A stretch of 7,514 bases of DNA from JAVBMB01 sp031552995 (GTDB lineage: Bacteria; Bacillota; Clostridia; Oscillospirales; Butyricicoccaceae), in contig JAVBMB010000115.1 in the NCBI GenBank assembly GCA_031552995.1, forward strand, positions 1 through 7,514, in the 5' to 3' direction. The notes under the pieces are model-generated. The model saw nothing but the letters and a program-made list of their open reading frames with translations. It was not told the origin of the DNA and did no database searches. The position numbers and the translations under genes are program-made. Below, piece after piece: positions 4,876 to 7,514 of the stretch (position 1 is its first letter; every line of letters begins with the position of its first letter).

Positions 4876-6705
4876 CTATTCTTTTTGCCGCAGTTCCAGC
4901 GCTATCCTGTCCTGCTGCGATGTCAGCCTATAATCATACAGCTTGCAATTCAGCGGAAGAATCAGTGAATACGTCACCGCTCCATCGCCCGAATCACAGT
5001 CTATGCCCTCAAAAAAGCTGTCCTCGAACAGCACCCCCATCCGCCCCGGCGCGATAATCAGCCGCAGCGCGTTGCCCGCCGTCTCAATCCGCGCGGCGGC
5101 CGGTGTGCCTGTCACAAACTCCACTCGGTGCCAATTGTCCGCGCTGCCGAAATATATCTCGGTGATAGCCGCTTCGCCGCGCGTTTTTACAGATGTCAGC
5201 GCAGCCGGCACAATCTCGACACGTACAAAGCCGTGATTCTCATAGATTACAAAAGGGAAGTCCTCCCGGCGGGAATCGGTTTCGGCCGCGACAACCATTC
5301 CGGAATACCCGCCTTCCGGCGTCTGCTCAAGCACGGATGCCGTCTCCGCGTAAAGCACTGTCACACCGCCTCCAAGCGGTGCGCGGCAGCCGATGCGTAT
5401 CTCGCTCCCGGCTGCGACGCTGATGCCATAATCCGGCCAAAAGCCGGACAGCTCGCGTGTGTCGCCGCCGATAAGCAGCTTCGCGGGTGGCTCAAGCCCT
5501 GTAAATCGTGTGCGCGTCAGCTCGCAAAGCTCGCTGGACTGGGCAAGCGAGCCGTAGCGGAACATGCAAAACCCCTCGGCCCGCGACGTGCCGAGCATGT
5601 TCAGCTGCCGCTCGATTTCATCCGCGCCGTCCCACACATCGCCCTGTGCGGCCTCAAGCAGCCTGTAAGCTGCCAGCCCGGTGTAAAGCTTGACGCCTGT
5701 GCCGTCGGTCACATCGCTCCACCAGCTCAGCAGCGTCTCAAAATCCGCCTCATCACTGCCGATATGCCAGTACAGCTGCGGCATTATGTAATCCAGCATC
5801 CCGCCTTTAACCCAGGCGCGCGCGTCTGCGTACATGTCAAAATACGACGACGCGCCGTTGGTGGCGCTGCCGTCCGCGTGCCGGGTGTCGTTTGCCCACA
5901 CGCCAAACGGAGACACACCAAACTCGACATATGCATTCTCTGATTTTATATTGCCATAAAGTGCCTGAATGAGCTGGTTTACCGACTGCCGCCGGAAATC
6001 ACCCTCGCTTATCCCGCTGCCGTACGCCGCAAGAGAGGCCGAATCGTCAAATGCGCCGCCCGGGTAGAAATAGTCGTCCAGATGAATGCCGTCAATGCGG
6101 TATTTTTCAACAATCTCCATAACGCCGTCTATGACAAGCTGGCGTGTTTGCGGCATACCGGGGTCAAAATACAGGCATCCGTCGCCGGCAAACACAACGC
6201 ATTCCGGCATACTAAGCGCGGGATGCCCGCCTGCCAGCTTCGCAAATGCCAGCTCTCTGGTGTCCGCCTTTGTGCGTGTAATACGGTACGGGTTCACCCA
6301 TGCATGCACCGCTATATCCAGCCCGTGCGCCTTTTCAACAAAATACTCAAGCGGGTCAAACCCGCCGTCCGGCGCCGTTCCCTGAGAGCCGGATACCCAA
6401 ACACTGGCCGGGAATATATTGGAGTCATACAGCGCGTCGGCACTGGGCCTCACCTGCAAAAATATCGCGTTAAAGCCCCAAGCGGCCGCATTTTCTATGA
6501 TGTCATCGGCCTCGCTCGCAAGCTGCGCCGCGCTGAGCCCCGTCTTTGACGGGTAGTCGAGGTTATATACGCTGGACACCCACATGCCGCGCAGCTCGCT
6601 GCCGGATGCCGCGCAGGGCAGAGCGATAAGCGCCGCGACAAGCGCAGACAACAATACAATTCTCCCAATAATTTTGATATAAATCCCTCCGATGCGATAA
6701 TACAA
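4876..6705 (-). CDS. Secreted GHL10-family (DUF187) glycoside hydrolase-like protein
   Basis: Up to 609 residues. An N-terminal signal peptide (KIIGRIVLLSALVAALIALP then CAASGSE) has a positive start, a hydrophobic core and a likely signal peptidase I site; the LPC is not a proper lipobox. The GHL10 TIM-barrel spans about residues 37-370: LRGMWVSSVYNLDYPS (38-53), FLQVRPSADALY (82-93), HAWVNPYR (134-141), GIHLDDYFYP (206-215) with candidate acidic catalytic residues D210/D211, FGVSPFG (272-278) and DYIMPQLYWHIG. The family includes E. coli DigH (YddW), which cleaves peptide-free peptidoglycan strands, so a cell-wall role is likely. The last ~220 residues are beta-rich, and the end (NCKLYDYRLTSQQDRIALEL) looks AMIN-like. 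The coordinates use the outermost start, a TTG at 6705 lacking a ribosome binding site. A GGAGGG at 6690-6685 lies six bases before an ATC (6678), giving MKIIGRIV..., and may mark the real start. Confidence 0.9.
   Translation of the reverse strand: MYYRIGGIYIKIIGRIVLLSALVAALIALPCAASGSELRGMWVSSVYNLDYPSKTGLSAAQLASEADDIIENAAAWGFNAIFLQVRPSADALYDSNIFPASVWVSGSQGTAPDGGFDPLEYFVEKAHGLDIAVHAWVNPYRITRTKADTRELAFAKLAGGHPALSMPECVVFAGDGCLYFDPGMPQTRQLVIDGVMEIVEKYRIDGIHLDDYFYPGGAFDDSASLAAYGSGISEGDFRRQSVNQLIQALYGNIKSENAYVEFGVSPFGVWANDTRHADGSATNGASSYFDMYADARAWVKGGMLDYIMPQLYWHIGSDEADFETLLSWWSDVTDGTGVKLYTGLAAYRLLEAAQGDVWDGADEIERQLNMLGTSRAEGFCMFRYGSLAQSSELCELTRTRFTGLEPPAKLLIGGDTRELSGFWPDYGISVAAGSEIRIGCRAPLGGGVTVLYAETASVLEQTPEGGYSGMVVAAETDSRREDFPFVIYENHGFVRVEIVPAALTSVKTRGEAAITEIYFGSADNWHRVEFVTGTPAAARIETAGNALRLIIAPGRMGVLFEDSFFEGIDCDSGDGAVTYSLILPLNCKLYDYRLTSQQDRIALELRQKE
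6685..6690 (-). promoter_or_regulatory. Ribosome binding site before an ATC codon (GHL10 gene)
   Basis: GGAGGG on the minus strand with a 6-base spacer to ATC (6678-6676), the first codon of an ideal signal peptide (IKIIGRIV...). No ATG or GTG lies at any usable spacing. A weaker GGGAG (6666-6662) precedes TTG at 6654, but that start would drop the lysine and arginine of the signal peptide. Confidence 0.6.
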
Positions 6706-6733
6706 TTCTACAATAAAACAGACGATATATCCA
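6705..6733 (-). promoter_or_regulatory. Candidate promoter for the GHL10 gene
   Basis: On the minus strand TGGATA (6733-6728) and TAGAAT (6710-6705) are 17 bases apart. If used, transcription begins near 6698, downstream of the TTG at 6705, leaving a short leader that contains GGAGGG. Its -35 is only 3 bases from the -35 of the divergent radC promoter. The match is moderate. Confidence 0.4.
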
Positions 6734-6736
6734 GTG

Positions 6737-6765
6737 TTGACAATAATCCGGCGTATTTATATAAT
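6737..6765 (+). promoter_or_regulatory. Perfect consensus sigma-A promoter for radC
   Basis: TTGACA (6737-6742), a 17-base spacer, and TATAAT (6760-6765): both hexamers and the spacing are exact consensus. It points at radC, with transcription expected from about 6772, a leader of roughly 39 bases and AAGGGG (6798-6803) as ribosome binding site. I see no LexA-type operator (GAAC-N4-GTTC) over it. Confidence 0.85.
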
Positions 6766-6810
6766 TAACTTCGTATCAGCGGCAATAATTATAGTGTAAG
6801 GGGAAACGCG

Positions 6811-7482
6811 GTGTCGATTCACGACGGTCACAGAAAACGCCTGATCAAACGCGCTATGGACGAGGGCTTGGACGGTTTCAGCCAGCACAATGTGCTTGAG
6901 CTGCTGCTGTTTTTTGCCATTCCCAGGAGGGATACAAATGAGATTGCCCACGCGCTGATCAAGCGTTTCGGCAGTCTTTCGGGCGTGTTCGACGCGCCGA
7001 TGGCCGAGCTTTTGAATATAGACGGCATCGGCGAAAACAGCGCTGCGCTGATAAAGCTGATTCCGCAGCTGTCGCGGCAGTATCTGACCGACCGCGACAA
7101 TGACATCTGCCTGCGCAGCACCGAAAAGGCAGGGAATTATCTGTTGTCGCGCTATATCGGTCGGCGCGAAGAGACCGTCATGCTTGTCAGTATGGACAGC
7201 AAGTACCGAGTGCTGGGCACGACAGTGCTGCACACGGGCAGCATAAACTCAACCGAAGTCAATATTCGCAAGGTCGTCGCCACGGCGCTTCAGTACGACG
7301 CCGTAAATGTCATTATCGCTCACAACCACCCAGGCGGCATCGCGCTGCCGTCTCACGAGGATATTGCGACGACCCAGCGTGTCAAGGATGCCCTTGCCGC
7401 AATCAACGTCAAGCTTGTCGACCATATTATCATCGCCGACAACGACTTTGTCTCTCTTGCGGACAGCGGAAATATAAGGTAA
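6811..7482 (+). CDS. radC: RadC family protein (JAMM/MPN+ domain)
   Basis: A complete 223-residue RadC. The N-terminal half is a helix-hairpin-helix (UPF0758) domain with LLNIDGIGENSAALI at about residues 67-81. The C-terminal half is the JAMM metalloprotease-like domain, with E149 in STEVNIRKVV and the full zinc motif H171-N-H173-P...S181-H-E-D184 in AHNHPGG...SHED. Despite the name, the family's role in DNA repair is not established; the metal site suggests hydrolase or DNA-processing activity. The GTG start is supported by AAGGGG seven bases upstream and by the family N-terminus (HDGHRKRLIKR). It is driven by a perfect consensus promoter and is divergent from the GHL10 gene. Only 32 bases follow the stop, with no terminator visible in them. 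Confidence 0.96.
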   Translation: MSIHDGHRKRLIKRAMDEGLDGFSQHNVLELLLFFAIPRRDTNEIAHALIKRFGSLSGVFDAPMAELLNIDGIGENSAALIKLIPQLSRQYLTDRDNDICLRSTEKAGNYLLSRYIGRREETVMLVSMDSKYRVLGTTVLHTGSINSTEVNIRKVVATALQYDAVNVIIAHNHPGGIALPSHEDIATTQRVKDALAAINVKLVDHIIIADNDFVSLADSGNIR

Positions 7483-7514
7483 GCTTCCATAACCTGCCGA
7501 CACAGAAAAATAAT

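Noticed and set aside
5128..5943. A 271-codon rightward open frame opposite the GHL10 gene
   Set aside because: It is fully antisense to a clear conserved protein, has an arginine/cysteine/alanine-rich shadow composition, shows no family motif, and reflects the GC-rich third positions of the real gene.
6600..6640. Lipoprotein signal (LPC) in the GHL10 protein
   Set aside because: Proline directly before the cysteine does not fit the lipobox; signal peptidase I cleavage near CAA/ASG is more likely.
6706..6810. LexA/SOS operator upstream of radC
   Set aside because: No GAAC-N4-GTTC or similar palindrome is visible in the gap.
1..7514. Insertion sequence, CRISPR array, tRNA or phage/defence genes
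   Set aside because: No transposase, direct-repeat arrays, cloverleaf-like sequence or defence domain was seen on either strand; every substantial frame belongs to a recognised housekeeping-type family.

Overview
The window is ordinary chromosomal DNA from a GC-rich-wobble Firmicute, most likely an anaerobic, acetate-forming member of Clostridia. The support is the rplU-rpmA-obgE ribosomal/GTPase block, a TmcAL-type (YlbM) tRNA acetate ligase next to acetate kinase, strong GGAGG ribosome binding sites and sigma-A type promoters. Genus cannot be read from the sequence. I see no mobile element, CRISPR array, tRNA or rRNA, and no gene-free stretch longer than about 230 bases.

Layout. Bases 1-1501 are a leftward block: a promoter (1473-1501), a leader, rplU (L21), rpmA (L27), an intrinsic terminator hairpin (781-807), a GNAT acetyltransferase resembling the AAC(3)-I group, and the 5' part of obgE, which runs off the left edge. 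Bases 1619-2833 hold tmcAL, also leftward. Divergent from it, ackA (2994-4187, rightward) ends at a strong terminator and is followed by a second GNAT (4263-4757) of the spermidine/spermine or thialysine acetyltransferase type. A hairpin at 4778-4804 separates this from a convergent leftward gene for a secreted GHL10-family glycoside hydrolase-like protein (4876 to about 6678/6705). Divergent from that, radC (6811-7482) has a textbook consensus promoter.

How the genes relate. rplU and rpmA make two 50S proteins, and obgE makes the GTPase that helps mature the 50S subunit. ackA interconverts acetyl phosphate and acetate with ATP gain; TmcAL consumes acetate and ATP to acetylate the wobble cytidine of elongator tRNA-Met, so the divergent pair share a metabolite. 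The GHL10 protein probably acts on cell-wall glycan. RadC is a JAMM-domain protein of unsettled function.

Most notable points: (1) rpmA encodes L27 without the N-terminal extension usual in Firmicutes, and the Prp protease gene normally lying between rplU and rpmA is absent; (2) the GHL10 gene has an ideal Shine-Dalgarno positioned before an ATC codon, with no ATG or GTG near; (3) the rpmA terminator hairpin contains one possible start codon and RBS of the first GNAT gene; (4) both GNAT genes sit directly behind terminators with no visible promoter. No wholly new system is evident.
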